Source of the DNA: Sulfitobacter faviae
Lineage (GTDB): Bacteria > Pseudomonadota > Alphaproteobacteria > Rhodobacterales > Rhodobacteraceae
Assembly (NCBI RefSeq): GCF_029870955.1
Contig: NZ_PGFQ01000001.1
Coordinates: forward strand, 1 to 64,000
DNA length: 64,000 nt
Direction of reading: 5' to 3'
Shown: positions 1-11,911 of the stretch, piece after piece
Numbering within the stretch: the stretch's first letter is position 1
Layout of the letters: each line of letters starts with the position of its first letter
The notes under the pieces: generated by a model
What the model saw: the letters and a program-made list of their open reading frames with translations, nothing else
The model's database searches: none
What the model was told of the DNA's origin: nothing
Made by a program: the position numbers and the translations under genes

Positions 1-1942
1 CAATCGTCAGGGTTGATTTGCCCCCCCCGACACGCCCGTCACGCAGACAAATTTCCCAGCGGAAGTCCACCGTCACATTCTGCAAGTTGTTGCCAGTGGC
101 CTTTACACCTGCAACTTCTTCTTATTCCCCTTGCGCCGCTTCGCCGGGACAGAGATCTCGCGAACGCCGGTAAGGTATTGACCCGTCACAGAATTCGGAT
201 CGCTGCAACCTCTTGCGGCGTTCCATGGCTGATAACCTGCCCGCCGTGACCCCCCCCGCCCGATGTCAAAGACTAATCCGCCTCGCGGATGCTTCCTCAT
301 CGTGCTCCACCACGATCACGGTATTCCCCTGACGCGCAGTTCTCAGTTATCGAGGAGACGTCATTGTCACGCTGGTGCAGACCAATCGATGCTCATCAAG
401 AACGTAGAGAACGCCCGTCAGCCCGAGCGATCTGGCTCGCCAAACGAATGCGCTGGCTCTCACACCACTTAAAGTACCGCTTGAACGTGACATCGTAGTA
501 CTCAAGACCAACGTTATTTAGAAATCCGAACGCTCCCGGATTTCCTTCAAAATGGCCCGGCAATCTCGTTCTTCTGATCGGTCAAATGTCTGGTACCGTC
601 TTGCACCAGTCGAAAGCCTCGCGGATCGACATCTCGACCACTTTGCGATATGCAGCAATTCATCTTCACCGCCGTCGCGCGGCCAATCCGCACCGCCAGC
701 GCTTCGGGCCGCAGGCGATAGCCGCCGCAGGTGCCGCAGGCGGTTATTCTGATAGCGTTCGAACTCCTCGCGCACCAATTACTATCGGTTTCGCGTAGCG
801 CCGCTGCATGTTGGGATGACACCTTCGAACACCCGCTTCACCTCATAGACGCGGCCGCCTTCGTCATAACGGAAGATGATCTCTTCTTTGCCGGAGCCGT
901 GGAGGAAGACGTTCTGAACCTTTTCAGGCAGGTCTTTCCAACGTGTCTTCTGATCAAAATTATAATGTTCGCAATGGCTTCGATGGTCTGCTTAAAGTAC
1001 GGAGACTTCCCCTTACGCCATGGTGCCAACGCCCCTCATAATCTTTAGGTTTTGATCTGGCCACCAAACGTTCGTCGAAGAAAAGCTCAACCCCAAGGCC
1101 GTCGCAAGACGGGCATGCCCCAAAGGGCGCGTTGAAAGAGAACAGCCGAGGCTCGATCTCTGAATGGTGAAGCCACTGACGGACAGGCAAATTTCTCAGA
1201 GAACGTATGGCGTTCCGGTTCGCCTTCACTGGGGCGTCCAAAACGGCGATCCCATCGGCAAGGTCGAGCGCTGTGCGGAGCGAGTCCGCAAGCCGCGTTT
1301 CCAAACCTTCACGCACCACGATCCGGTCGACGACGACGTCGATGTCATGGCGGAATTTCTTATCCAAGTGGGCGGCTCATCAAGATCGTAGAAGTCGCCA
1401 TTCACCTTGACCCGCTGGAAGCCCTGCTTGCGCAACTCAATGAATTCCTTGCGGTATTCGCCTTTCCGGTCCGGATGATGGGGCCAGCAGATAGGCCCGC
1501 GTGCCCTCTTCCATCGTCATGATCCGGTCGACCATATCCTGCACCTGCTGGGCCTCGATAGGCTTGCCGGTGGCGGGCTATAGGGCGTGCCGACGCGGGC
1601 GAAAAGCAGACGCAGGTAATCGTAGATCTCGGTCACCGTGCCGACGGTCGACCTCGGGTTCTTCGACGTGGTTTTTGCTCGATCGAGATGGCGGGGCTGA
1701 GGCCGGAAATGTGATCACATCCGGCTTTTGCATCATATCAAGGAACTGCCGCGCATAGGCGAGAGCGATTCCACATAGCGCCGCTGCCCTTCGGCATAGA
1801 TCGTGTCGAAGGCAAGGCTCGACTTACCGGAACCAGAAAGCCCGGTGATTACAACCAGTTGGTCCCGTGGAATATCCACGTCGATGTTCTTCAAATTGTG
1901 CTCGCGCGCGCCGCGCACTTCAATATTCTTCAGCTCAGCCAT
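1..1942 (-). CDS. uvrA: UvrA excinuclease subunit A (3' end outside window; many frameshifts)
   Basis: ATPase that recognises DNA damage in nucleotide excision repair with UvrB and UvrC. It begins [20 protein letters not shown] at an ATG at 1942 preceded by a GAGGGG ribosome site. The first Walker A ([10 protein letters not shown]) lies near residue 35, a zinc-binding CPSCDGLG near residue 270 and LTGQYLTG near residue 610. The window edge falls in the second Walker A (TGVSGGGKST). The protein stays collinear with the family over about 648 codons, so losses and gains of bases nearly cancel. The frame nevertheless breaks many times, most densely at 1370-1760 and 560-1000. This is far worse than elsewhere in the window. 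Poor consensus is more likely than a pseudogene, but the sequence alone cannot exclude decay. Confidence 0.9.
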
Positions 1943-2006
1943 CACATGCCCCTCTTAACGATTTGTACATAGGTGCTGATGCAGTGTTTCCAACGAAAAG
2001 TGAGAA

Positions 2007-3172
2007 CTAAACAGGAACGTGCCGCCTGCGACGTCGGCCGCCCACGAGGAGAAGATGTGCCACAAGCCCCATAACGAAAGCCCCGCCCGCGAGTAGCGGC
2101 AGCGCCGCAGCGCCGAAGCTTGCCAGGCCGAAGGCCATGACCGGCGTGCCAAGGCTGTTGCCGAGGTTGCCCATCTGCGCCACCGCGCCGTTGGCCTGCG
2201 CCTGCGCGGTGGCGCCGGTATTTAGCTGCGCCACAGCGGTGAAACTTGCCCCTTGGATCAGCCCCATGGCCCCTGCAAGTGCCAGACAGGCCAGCGGGTG
2301 CCGGGGCGAGCCAGAGACCATTGAAAGGGCCGAAAGGCCAAAGCCCGTTTGCACGACGTAGACCGCTGGCAGGCGCGGCAGCAGTGCCACGCCGATGGTC
2401 ATCGACACCGCGATACTGGTGAGCGGCATCGCGGCCATTGTGACCGCGCGCCATGCCTCGGGGAGGTAGGCGGCAAGACAGTGAGGATGGAGACGAAGCT
2501 GAATGTATAGAACAGCCAACCCGCCGCCGGAGCGGAGAGAAAGGGTGACCGGTAAATCGCAAGGTGATCGCGGAGCATCTGCGGCAGGGAGAACGGGGCT
2601 GCGCGCCCTCCTCCGGCAAGCTGCGCAGGCTGGCGGAGAGCACCAGCGCGCAGCCCGCCATATAAGCCGCGTGAACAGCGAAGAGCGCTGGCACACCCCA
2701 GCTCAATGCGAGCGGACGGCCGAAAAGCGTCAGGACCGCGAAGGCCACGCCGAAGAAGGTGCCCCAGAGGGTCAGGGTAAACCCGCGGTCTTTCACGGCG
2801 CTCAGCTGCGCGATGAGGGTCGGCGCGGCGACGACGATGGCCAGATGCGACAGCCCTTCGACGACACGGCTGGCCAGCATCCAGCCAAAGCCCGGCAAGA
2901 ACGCCTGAAAAGCCGACACGGCCGCGCCGAGCCAGAGGGCGAAGAGAAGCGCGCGGCGATAGCGGACTCGGCGACCACCAGCCCCGCCACGACACCAAGG
3001 AGGATACCGACACCACCCACCAATGAGACCAAAAACCCGAGCGCCGCCCCGGCCTGCGGGTAGATATCCGGCAACAGATCGAAGATGACGCTCATCTTGC
3101 CATATTGCGCTGCCGCCCCAGCCCCGCAGCCCAAAGCGCGAAGACGCGCGGAAAGGAGGTTTGTTCAGCCAT
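2007..3172 (-). CDS. MFS transporter (frameshifted)
   Basis: Inner-membrane transporter of the major facilitator superfamily, about 390 residues and 12 predicted helices when the frames are joined. It starts at an ATG at 3172 (MAEQTSFPRVFALW). Three segments in different frames follow: KMSVIFDLLPDIYPQAGAAL, the central LPGFGWMLASRVVEGLSHLA, and a C-terminal part ending GGRRRRRHVPV. Breaks fall near 3115-3135, 2950, 2610 and 2480, in G/C runs. Its start overlaps the stop of the upstream methyltransferase gene by 8 bp, so the two are probably translated together. The substrate cannot be read from the sequence. Confidence 0.75.
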
Positions 3173-3738
3173 CCGCCCTCAAGCCTTTTGGGCCAGCGCC
3201 ATGCGCAGAGTGGCATCTGGGATCGTTGGTCAGATCATCTGTGGTCTTGTCGAAAGCCGGGGGCCAGTCGGGTTCTAGATTGCGTGCGGCGGCGGCACGG
3301 TTGCCCCATTGTTTGGCGGTGATCCGGTGCGCGTCGAACCCGGCCTCGATCAGCAGGTTCTTCAGGCCCCGGCGGACCAACGGGAGTTGTCATTTGGGGC
3401 GGCATGAAAGGGGATGAAAACGGCACGGCGATCCAGAAATATCCGCCCGGCCTGAGCATCTGTTGAACATGCCCCAAGGCCGTATAGGGCCGGTCGAGAT
3501 GCTCCCACACCTGATTGGCGAGGATCAGATCGAACTGCCGCGCGGCACCGCTCGCAGGATCGGTGAAGGGCCCTGCGCAGATGTCATAGGTCGGATAGGC
3601 GAACTGGGTGTAGCTCTTGAACGTGAACCGTTTGCCGAACTTGCCGGAGATCTCGGCGGCATCCAGCGCTTCAGGGTTCAAACGGTCAATCATCCGGCGG
3701 GTGCTGCGGTGCATGACGACACGGTTTAGGCTGACCAC
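3165..3738 (-). CDS. SAM-dependent methyltransferase-like protein (frameshifted)
   Basis: The protein resembles class I SAM methyltransferases: FDLILANQVWEHLDRPYTAL, then QQMLRPGGYFWIAVPF, matches the post-motif II pattern of Methyltransf_11-type enzymes. The N-terminal part begins at a GTG at 3738 (MVSLNRVVMHRSTRRMIDRL). The true start may lie upstream in another frame, because family members usually carry extra N-terminal residues. The frame breaks near 3400; the C-terminal segment NLLIEAGFDAHRITAKQWGN continues in a second frame to a stop at 3165. The gene overlaps the MFS gene by 8 bp. The methyl acceptor is unknown. Confidence 0.7.
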
Positions 3739-3810
3739 GACATGGCTCCCGACGGTTTGGCCGAAGTGCGAGGGGGCGAGGCGCGTTGGGCGCGCCCTGC
3801 CCCGCGCACC

Positions 3811-5202
3811 TTACATATGGATCACGCGGTCGAAAGCGTCGAGCACGGATTCATGCATCATCTCGCTGAGCGTTGGATGCGGGAAGACGGTGTTCATCAG
3901 GTCTTCTTCGGTGGTCTCCAACTGGCGGCCCACGACATAGCCTTGGATCAGCTCCGTCACCTCGGCCCCGACCATGTGCGCGCCCAGAAGTTCCGGTTTT
4001 GGCGTCGAAGATGGTTTTCACCAGCCCCTCAGGCTCCCCCAAAGCCACGGCCTTGCCATTGCCGATGAAGGGGAAGCGCCCGACCTTGATGTCATAGCCC
4101 TGCTCTTTGGCCTTCGCCTCGGTCAGCCCGACGGAGGCGACTTGGGGGTGGCAATAGGTGCAGCCGGCGATGCTTTCGGGTTTGACGGGATGGGGTTTCT
4201 GGCCGCGATCAGCTCGGCCACCATGACGCCCTCGTGGCTCGCCTTATGCGCAAGCCAGGGCGCGCCGGCGATGTCGCCGATGGCAAAGAGCCCATCGACC
4301 CCGGTGCGGCAGTATTCATCCGTCACGACATGGGTGCGGTCAACCTTGACGCCAAGCTCTTCCAGCCCCAGCCCTTCGGTATTGCCGACGATGCCAACGG
4401 CGGAGATCACGGTGTCGAACTCAAGCTTCTCGACCTTGCCGTCCCGTTCGATATGGGCGGTGACCTTATCCTCGGCACGGTCGAGCTTCTTGACTGTGGC
4501 CTTTTGCATGATGGTCATGCCCTGTTTTTCGAATGCCTTTTTGGCGAATTTCGAAATCTCTTCGTCTTCGACCGGCAGCACGCGGTCCATCACCTCGACC
4601 ACGGTGGTATCGGCGCCGAGGGTGTTGTAAAAGCTCGCAAATTCGATTCCGATAGCACCGGACCCGATGACCAGCAGTTTCTTGGGGTCATGCACAGGTT
4701 GCAGGGCGTGGCGATAGGTCCAGACGCGTTTGCCGTCCGCCTCTAGCCCCGGCAATTCGCGGGCGCGCGCGCCGGTGGCCAGCACGATATTCTTGGACGT
4801 CAACTCTTCGCTGCCCTTGTCGGTTTTAACGGAGACCTTCCCCTTTGCGGGGATCGAGGCTTCGCCCATGAAGACCTCGACCTTGTTTTTCTTCAGCAGG
4901 TGTTTGACCCCGCCTTCCATCTGTTTGGCCACGCCGCGCGAGCGTTTGACCACGGCGGCAAGATCATAGTCGATCTTATCCGCCGCCAGACCGAAATCTT
5001 TGGCACGGTGCATCAGGTGGAACACTTCGGCAGAGCGCAGCAACGCCTTGGTGGGGATGCAGCCCCAGTTCAGGCAGATGCCGCCGAGGTTCTCCCGTTC
5101 GACCACCGCGACCTTCAGGCCGAGCTGGGCACCACGGATCGCGGCGACATAGCCGCCCGGCCCCGCACCGATCACGATCAGATCAAAGGATTTGGCAGCC
5201 AT
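3811..5202 (-). CDS. lpd: dihydrolipoyl dehydrogenase (E3)
   Basis: Flavoenzyme that reoxidises dihydrolipoamide for the 2-oxo acid dehydrogenase complexes, passing electrons to NAD+. The N-terminal FAD-binding GAGPGGYVAAIRGAQLG and the redox disulfide motif GGICLNWGCIPTKALL are clear. The NAD site GSGAIGIEFASF and the second FAD motif GLFAIGDIAG also match. The reading frame is intact to about 4205. It then loses one base in a CCCC run and about two bases near 4000; the remainder ends in FDRVIHM with a stop at 3811. Repaired length is about 464 residues, normal for the family. The gene stands alone, far from pdhA-pdhB-pdhC at 18-22 kb, but its promoter carries the same core operator. Confidence 0.95.
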
Positions 5203-5224
5203 GGCAAGGACCTCGCGTTAGGGT

Positions 5225-5260
5225 TTGCAAATATAGTTTACCGCTAAACCATATTTGCAA
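5225..5260. promoter_or_regulatory. 36-bp palindrome over the lpd promoter
   Basis: The arms pair at 16 of 18 positions. The outer arms are TTGCAAATAT and ATATTTGCAA and the core is TTTACCGCTAAA. It lies 23-58 bp upstream of the lpd ATG, between lpd and the DUF924 gene. On the minus strand TATATT inside the site could be a -10 box, so a bound protein would cover the promoter. The core also occurs at 17813 and, with one change, at 18369 upstream of pdhA. The regulator is not identified. Confidence 0.75.
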
Positions 5261-5298
5261 TCGCCACAACCACGCGTGTTGCCCCGGCCTGCCAAGGC

Positions 5299-5897
5299 TC
5301 AGGCCGCTTGAAGTTCCGCGCGCAGGTCCTTGACCGTCCGGCCATAGCCGCCCGCGTCGAGATAGGAGGTCTCCTGCGCGGTGAAACTGCGTGACAGCGC
5401 CGCGTTGCGATAGGGAAAGCGGCCAAACTGGCGGATCACTTCGCGGTGGGCGCGGGCATGCAACAGGTTGCTGCCATCGCTTTTCGGCATCCGTTCGCAC
5501 ATCAGACGCACGCAGCGATCTTGGTCGCAGAGGTTCTCGGAATGCATCAGCGGCAGATAGAAGAACTGCCGCGCGGGCGCCTCAACGCGCATGTCCCAGC
5601 CTTTCTCGATCGCCAGTTTTGCCGCCGCCAGCGCGATACGGTCGCTGGAAAACGCCTTGCCCGTGTCGCGGAACATGTTGCGCGGAATTGATCGGTCAGG
5701 ATCAGAAAGGCCAGCGCGTCGGTGGGATTGGTCAGCCAATGGTTCAGCTTGCCAGCCTGCGCCTCATCCCAAAGCCCCTCGAAACGCGCACGGATATCGG
5801 CATCCAGCGTTTCGGAACTGTTGTACCATCCGGCCGGACCTACGTCTTCGAGCCAGAAATTCAGTACATCTTGGGGTTCTGCATTTGTGGCAGCCAT
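5299..5897 (-). CDS. DUF924 family protein (one frameshift)
   Basis: Member of the DUF924 family, alpha-helical proteins of unknown biochemical role. It starts MAATNAEPQDVLNFWLEDVG at 5897. The conserved LTDQFPRNMFRDTGKAFSSD region is reconstructed across a one-base loss near 5690. The C-terminal part reads QFFYLPLMHSENLCDQDRCV and RFPYRNAALSRSFTAQETSY, both typical of the family. The length is 599 bp, 3n+2, as expected for one lost base. It ends about 40 bp from the lpd palindrome, so lpd has its own promoter and is not simply in this transcript. Confidence 0.8.
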
Positions 5898-5963
5898 CCC
5901 GCACACTCCTTTGCCGCAATCTGGGCGTTTCGTTAAAGTTAAGAACGTCTTACCGCAAAAAGC

Positions 5964-7294
5964 CTAGTCACGTTTTATGTCATCCGCGACATCGTTATCG
6001 CTATCAGGGGCGTTTTTCTCTGCTTCGGCGTTTTCTTGGGCAGCTTCCTCGGCGGCCTCCTGTTCCGTTTCAATGATATATTCCTGCGCGATCTCCACGG
6101 CCACGGCAGTGGCCGAGGGGTAGATCGGCACGTAGTTGCCTGTCTCGTCGACCGGTACCGCGGCACGCTGTGTCTTACGATAGGAGGCATAGGCGGCCAG
6201 AGCGGCGAAAAGCACGGCGGTGAACAGGTAAAAGCCCCCCGGCCCAAGCGCGCCCATCATCCAACCAGTGATCACCGGGCCCAGAACCGCACCCAAGCCG
6301 TTGATAAATATCATCCGCCCGAGGCCGAGGCCATGTCCTCATGCTCCAGAAAGTCGTTGGTGTGGGCCATGAGCAGCGAGTAGAGCGGGTTCGACATGCC
6401 CCCCACCAGAAAGGCCGTGGCCAGCAGGATCGGGAAGACATGGCCCAGCGTCATCCCGATGACCGAGCCGATACCGCCGAGCGTGGCAACGATGACAATC
6501 AGGCTACGGCGGTCCATGCGGTCCGAGATCCAGCCGATGGGGTATTGGAGGATTACGGAGCCGACGAAGAACATGGCCACGAAAAGTGAAATCTGCCCGA
6601 CACTCAGCCCGGCTTCGGCGCCGTAAACCGCCGCCATGCCGAATTGCGCCGAGAAGACGCCGCCCAGAAGGAACATGCCCACACAGCCCAAGGGCGAGAA
6701 ATCCATCAACTCGCGCAGGCTCATCGGTTTGGTGGTGTCAAAAGGCGGTGTCGGGCTGATCGACAGAAGGATCGGGGTCACCGCGATGCTCACCAGCACC
6801 GAGGGGATGACGAAGAGCACGAAGCCCGAGGGGTCGGCGGTCAGCAAGAGCGCCTGCGCGATCACGATGCCCAGTGTCTGCACGATCATATAGGCCGAGA
6901 GCGCCTGCCCGCGGTTTTCGTTCGTGGCGGCGTTGTTCAGCCAGCTTTCCGCTGTGACGTAGACGGCGGAGAAGCAAAAGCCGATCAGCACCCGACCCAG
7001 CGACCAGACGATGGTGTTGGGGAAGGTCGGATAGATGATCATCACCGCCGAGATCAGCGAGGCCAATGCCGCGAAGACCCGCACGTGGCCCACCCGCCGG
7101 ATCATCCCAGGCGCCATGCGCGACCCACCAAGGAAGCCCAAGAAATAGGCAGACATGACGATCGACATCTGGAAGGTCGAGAAGCCTTCGATGCCGCCAC
7201 GGATACCCAGCAATGTGCCCTGCATGCCGTTGCCGACCATCAAAAGGCACATGCCCAGCAAAAGCGCCCATGCGCTTGAAACCACTTGAATCAT
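5964..7294 (-). CDS. MFS transporter with acidic C-terminal tail (one frameshift)
   Basis: Major facilitator superfamily permease of about 443 residues. Residues 1-325 (MIQVVSSAWALLLGMCLLMV onward) hold most of the predicted helices, including a GQALSAYMIVQTLGIVIAQA helix. After a break near 6315 the protein resumes at NGLGAVLGPVITGWMMG and runs to a long acidic tail rich in Glu, Ala and Asp. The helical layout and GWISDRMDRR loop resemble YcaD-like permeases. Substrate unknown. The total length is 3n+2, as expected for one lost base. Confidence 0.8.
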
Positions 7295-7347
7295 CAGTCA
7301 ATTCCTTGTTCGCCCAAGCCCTCCCATGGACGGCAATCGCAGGCTAG

Positions 7348-8427
7348 TCACCCCCTGGCGCGACATTCAAGCGGGTTTTGCGCCTCAGGCAGCAGAAGGG
7401 AGGAATCGCCGTAGGAGAAAAAGCGATAGCCCTCGCCGATGGCATGGGCATAGATGTCTTTCACCCGCTGCACCCCCATGAGGGCCGAGACCAGCATCAT
7501 CAGCGTCGATTTAGGCAGGTGGAAATTCGTCATCAGCCCGTCGGTCACGTTGAACTTGAACCCCGGCGTGATGAAAATATCGGTATCCCCTTCCCATGCG
7601 GTGATCTCACCCTCGCGCGCCGCCGTCTCAATCAGGCGCAGGGCGGTGGTGCCCACGGGGATCACGCGCCCTCCGGCGGCGCGGTGGCGGCAATCTCTTC
7701 AGCGGCCTTTGCGCTGACCCGGCCCCATTCGGCGTGCATTTTGTGTTCCGAGATGTCGTCGACCTTGACCGGCAGGAAGGTGCCCGCGCCGACATGCAGG
7801 GTAACATGGCTAAAACTCACGCCCTTCGCGGCCAGCGCTTCGAGCAGCGGCTCGTCGAAATGCAGCGAGGCTGTGGGCGCGCGACCGCGCCCGCGTGGCG
7901 GGCAAAGACGGTTTGGTAGTCGGTCATGTCCTGCGCATCGGCGGCGCGTTTGGCGGCGATATAGGGCGGCAGCGGCATCGCCCCCGCGGCATTGAGCGCC
8001 GCATCGAAATCGTCGCCCGAACAGTTGAACCGCAGATGCCCCTGCCCGTCTTCCACCGCCTCCAACGTGGCACGCAAATCATCGGAAAAGACGACCTCTT
8101 CGCCGATCTTCAGCTTGCGCAGCGGTTTGATCAGCGCCGACCAAGTGCCGTTCCCGCGCGGCTCCAACAGGGTGACTTCGATCTTGGCTTGCACCGCCCC
8201 TTGGGCCGAGGCGCGGTGGCGAATGCCGCTCAGCCGTGCGGGATCACGCGGGTGTCGTTCAGCACCAATCGGTCGCCGGGGCGCAGCCAGTCGGTCAGAT
8301 CGGTCACGCGTCGGTCGTGCAGAGCGGCGCCCTCCGCCACCAGCAACCGCGCAGAGGAGCGCGGGTTGGCGGGGCGGGTGGCGATCAGGGTCTCAGGCAG
8401 ATCGAAATCGAAATCGGAAAGCTTCAT
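7348..8427 (-). CDS. queA: S-adenosylmethionine:tRNA ribosyltransferase-isomerase (frameshifted)
   Basis: Transfers and isomerises the ribosyl moiety of SAM onto 7-aminomethyl-7-deazaguanine in tRNA, the step before queuosine formation. It starts [20 protein letters not shown] at 8427, with [11 protein letters not shown] following. The middle segment contains [20 protein letters not shown] and then [13 protein letters not shown]. The C-terminal segment contains [14 protein letters not shown] and [20 protein letters not shown], both family signatures. Breaks fall near 8230, 7880 and 7670, and the total length is a multiple of three, as three single-base losses would give. It follows the AsmA-like gene by 40 bp on the same strand. 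Confidence 0.9.
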
Positions 8428-8467
8428 CGGCGCGGCTCCGGGTCTGGCGGCAGGGTCGCCCCGGCGC

Positions 8468-11400
8468 TTAGCGCTCCTCCGGCACCCGGGCAACCGGATT
8501 CGCTTGGCCCTGCACCTGTGGCGGCTGGGGCGGCGGGCGGCGGAACAACTCGCGGAACATGCCGGGGGTGAGCGCCGAGAGCGGGTTGACCGAAACGCTG
8601 GGGTCTTTCGCGGCCCCCGTGAGCCGGTAGTTGAACCCGATCAGCCCCTCGCCCTTGCGGGTAAAAAGGGACCCGATCCCATTGAACATATAGACCGGAG
8701 AGATCACGCCCTGCATGTCGATCAACCCGCTGTCGAGCGCATAGACCCCATCCATCGACAGGCCCAAGGAGGCGCCCACGGCGCTGGCCTCGGTCAGGGT
8801 CAGGCGGTTCGGGGTCAGGCGGAAGTTCGCTTCCACATCGTCAAAGTAAATCCCGTCGCCGTTGAGCTCGTTGATTAGCCCGACGACCGAGATGGCATTG
8901 ACCAGCGCCGCGATCCCCGGCGCGTCCTGAATAGCGACATCGCTGACCGTGAGCTGCCCGTCAAAGGCGCCGCCCGAACCCACCGGCAGCAGGGTGAGCG
9001 ACAGGTTCCCCCGACCACCTGTTTCACCAACCCGGTTGAGCGCAGAACCCCGCCCGCGTCATCCGAGACCACCCGCACCGCACTGCGCCCCGCTTGGGGC
9101 AGCACCCGCCCCTGCACCGGCGTGCCGCCATTGAGCCGGGCGGTAAAGGCGCCGTCCATCCCCTTGGCGGTGTCGAATGTGCCCGAAAGATCGGTCAGGT
9201 AAATCGTGTCGGTGATCTGCCACCGGTCCAGCGCTACGCGCATCGGCGGCCCGGCTTGCCCCTCGGCCGCGCCGAACTCGGCCCGGCGCATGTCAAGCGT
9301 GCCGCCGCCCAGCACCACCTGCACCGGGTTGCCCTTGCCCTGCCCGATCAGTTGCAGCGGGATATCCAGCCAGTCGCCCCGCCGCAGCCGGTCGATCCGC
9401 ACCCGGTCCAATGTGCCGCCGGGGCAAGGTGGATGGAGCCCGCCACCCGCAGCCCCGGCGCGTTTAGCTGAAAGGCGTCGATATTCGGCGTCTCGCCCAA
9501 ACGCCCCGCCAGTCGCAACTTGCCCTCGGTGCCCGGCGCCTTGCTCCATGACAGTTGCGGTACGGAGACACCCAAGCCCGCCAGATCGCTCTGCAAGGTG
9601 AAGCGCGGCGCTTCGCCCTTCTTGAGGTCCACGGCAATCTGCCCGCGCCCCTCGCCACGAAGGCTGCCGGGGGCAGTGCCACGCCAAAGGCTTCGAGCCC
9701 CGCCGGGGTCAGCGCCACTTGAGCCGTTAGACGGCTTTGATCCGAGCCGGGGCCGATCGCCTGCGACCATTCCCCGTCGAAGCCCACCCCGTCGATACGC
9801 CCCGCGCCGCCGATGGTGATACGGTCATTGTCGGCGGTGATGGACAGTTTGCTGGCCTGAAGGCTCCGGTCTTTGACCAGCGTATCGGTCGAGAGCGCCA
9901 GCAGATCCCCGCGAAGTGATAGCGCACATCTTCGGGCTTGCCGCCCTTTTTCAACGGCAGCGCCAGCGTGCCTTTCAGCACCGCCTCCCCATCCGCGAGC
10001 GTCACGGGCAGCCCGGCCTTATCCATCACCCGCATCGGCGGCTGGTTCAGCAGCGACAGCGCCGCGGTCAGGGTGGAGCGCGTGTTGAGCCGGATCACCG
10101 AGGGCTGCCGTCTTTCACCCGCACATCGGGAATGATGAAGGAGGATCCATCCAGCGTCACCGCCCCGCCCTGCGGCGCGATGACCTCGCCCGCGTCCACC
10201 GTGACGACAAGGCGGTTGTCGAGCAGGCTCATATGGCCGCTGCCATCGGTGATATGCGGCAGGGTCTTCAGAAACCGCACCTCGGCCCCGGCATAGTCAA
10301 AGGCGACATAGGTCTGGGGCGCCTGCCCCGGCGCCATGCGCAGCGCCAGATCGAGGTTGCGCATTCGGCCCGCGTGAAGGTTCTCATCCAGCCATTTGCG
10401 GGTCTTGGGCTTCACCCCCTCGGGCCAGAGCGCCAGCAGGCGTTCGGGGCTGAGCCGGTCCATTCGCCCATCGAGAGACAGGTTCCAGCCCGCCGCCTCG
10501 GCCACCAATGCGCCATCAAGGCGCAGGTTGCGGCCCTGATCACTGATCTCCAGACGCCCCAGCTTCAGTTGAAACGGATTAAGGCTGAGTTCAAAATCGA
10601 TATCCGCCTGGTCCAAGGCCACCGTTTCGGGGTAGACCTCCGCCGGGTTGGCCCGCAGGTCGCGCAGGCTGAACTGCCCCACCATCCGTCCCGGAATGCC
10701 GCCCGTGACATCGCCCAGTTGCGAGCTCCCGGTGATATTGCCCGAGACCCAAGGGCTGTCGAGCGACATCTCGTCAAAGCGCAGCAGCTGGCGCGCGGGG
10801 TCGTAGCTGAAATAGCTCTGCGCCCCATCGAAGGGGATCGGCTTGGTCTGCGGGTTGGGCTGCAACACGCCCTTGCCGATCTGCAAAGAAGCGTTGATCG
10901 GTGCGAAACGGCCCGCGCTATCGATGCCGCTGCGCACCGCGCCCGAGATATTGGTCCGCAGCACTTCGAGCCACGAAAAGGCTGGCCCCTGCGCCGCGAT
11001 GTCGCGCGCATCGACCCCGTCGAAGGTCACGCCAAAGGTCGCGGCATTCTCACCGATCTGGCTGCTGTAATTGGCGGTGAGCGTGGCCACCCCCGCGCCC
11101 CCGCTGAGCACCGCGAGGTCCGCCGAGAGGTCAAGCGCGTCACCATTGCGCGACAGGCGCAGCCGCCCGCCATCTCCGGTCCAAGCGCGGCCCGCGCGGG
11201 CATCCTCGAACCGCAGCGTCAGCGCGCGCAGCTCGACTGAGCGGAGGGCGGATAGCGCGGGGCGGCCAATACCTCGTCGATCTGGCCGATAAGTTGCGGC
11301 AGGGTCGCCGCCTCCCGCTCCGGTGGGGCGATCCCGGCCCCGGCGCTCAGGCTCACCCGGCCATCCGCCCCGCGGCGCAGGTTGGCCACCACGCCCGATA

Positions 11401-11803
11401 GCGAAATCGCCCGCGGCTGCGCCATACCGCGCAGCAAGGACCGCATCGACAGGCTGGCCTTGAACTCATTGAAACTGACGATCTCATCGCCCTCGGGCGT
11501 GGTGACAAAGATGTCTTGCAAACGCACGCGGGGGCGCCAACCCTCATCGACAACGAATTCCATCGCGCCGAAATCCACCCGCGCCTGCGGCAGGGCCGAA
11601 GCAATCCGCGCCTCGATCCGTGTCTGCACCCAAAGCGGCGCCGGAATCGGACGCCCGGTGAAATAGACCGCCGCCCCGGTGGCCAGCGCCGCCAAGAGCA
11701 CCAGCACCACAGCCGAAACGATCCCCGCGCGGCGGCGCGACCGGCGGCGCGGCGGCCCTTCGCCATCTGGCGCAGGGGGGCTGGAAGGGGACGGGTCGCG
11801 CAT
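8468..11803 (-). CDS. large AsmA/YhdP-like (DUF3971) envelope protein (several frameshifts)
   Basis: About 1,110 residues. An N-terminal proline- and arginine-rich stretch precedes one membrane helix ([20 protein letters not shown]). A long beta-rich periplasmic part follows, with a YhdP-like region at about residues 240-570 (for example [20 protein letters not shown]). The C-terminal block [20 protein letters not shown] to [14 protein letters not shown] is the AsmA-like conserved end. In other bacteria such proteins are thought to bridge the envelope and help move phospholipid to the outer membrane; here that is inference. Breaks fall near 11240, 10100, 9910, 9670, 9420 and 9010, and the total stays a multiple of three. 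An alternative start at 11855 lies in another frame. Confidence 0.8.
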
Positions 11804-11911
11804 CGGGCTCCGGTTCGGATAGGGCGGCTTTCTGGGGCGGCTTTGACGTTGTCAAATCAGATGCAGTATGACAGCCCTGAACGACCCTTCACAAGCCAAA
11901 GGAACCGCCCC

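Noticed and set aside
5207..5218. CtrA-type TTAA-N7-TTAA sites upstream of lpd or the GTA
   Set aside because: No properly spaced pair was found at these promoters; single TTAAC motifs are too frequent to support a call.
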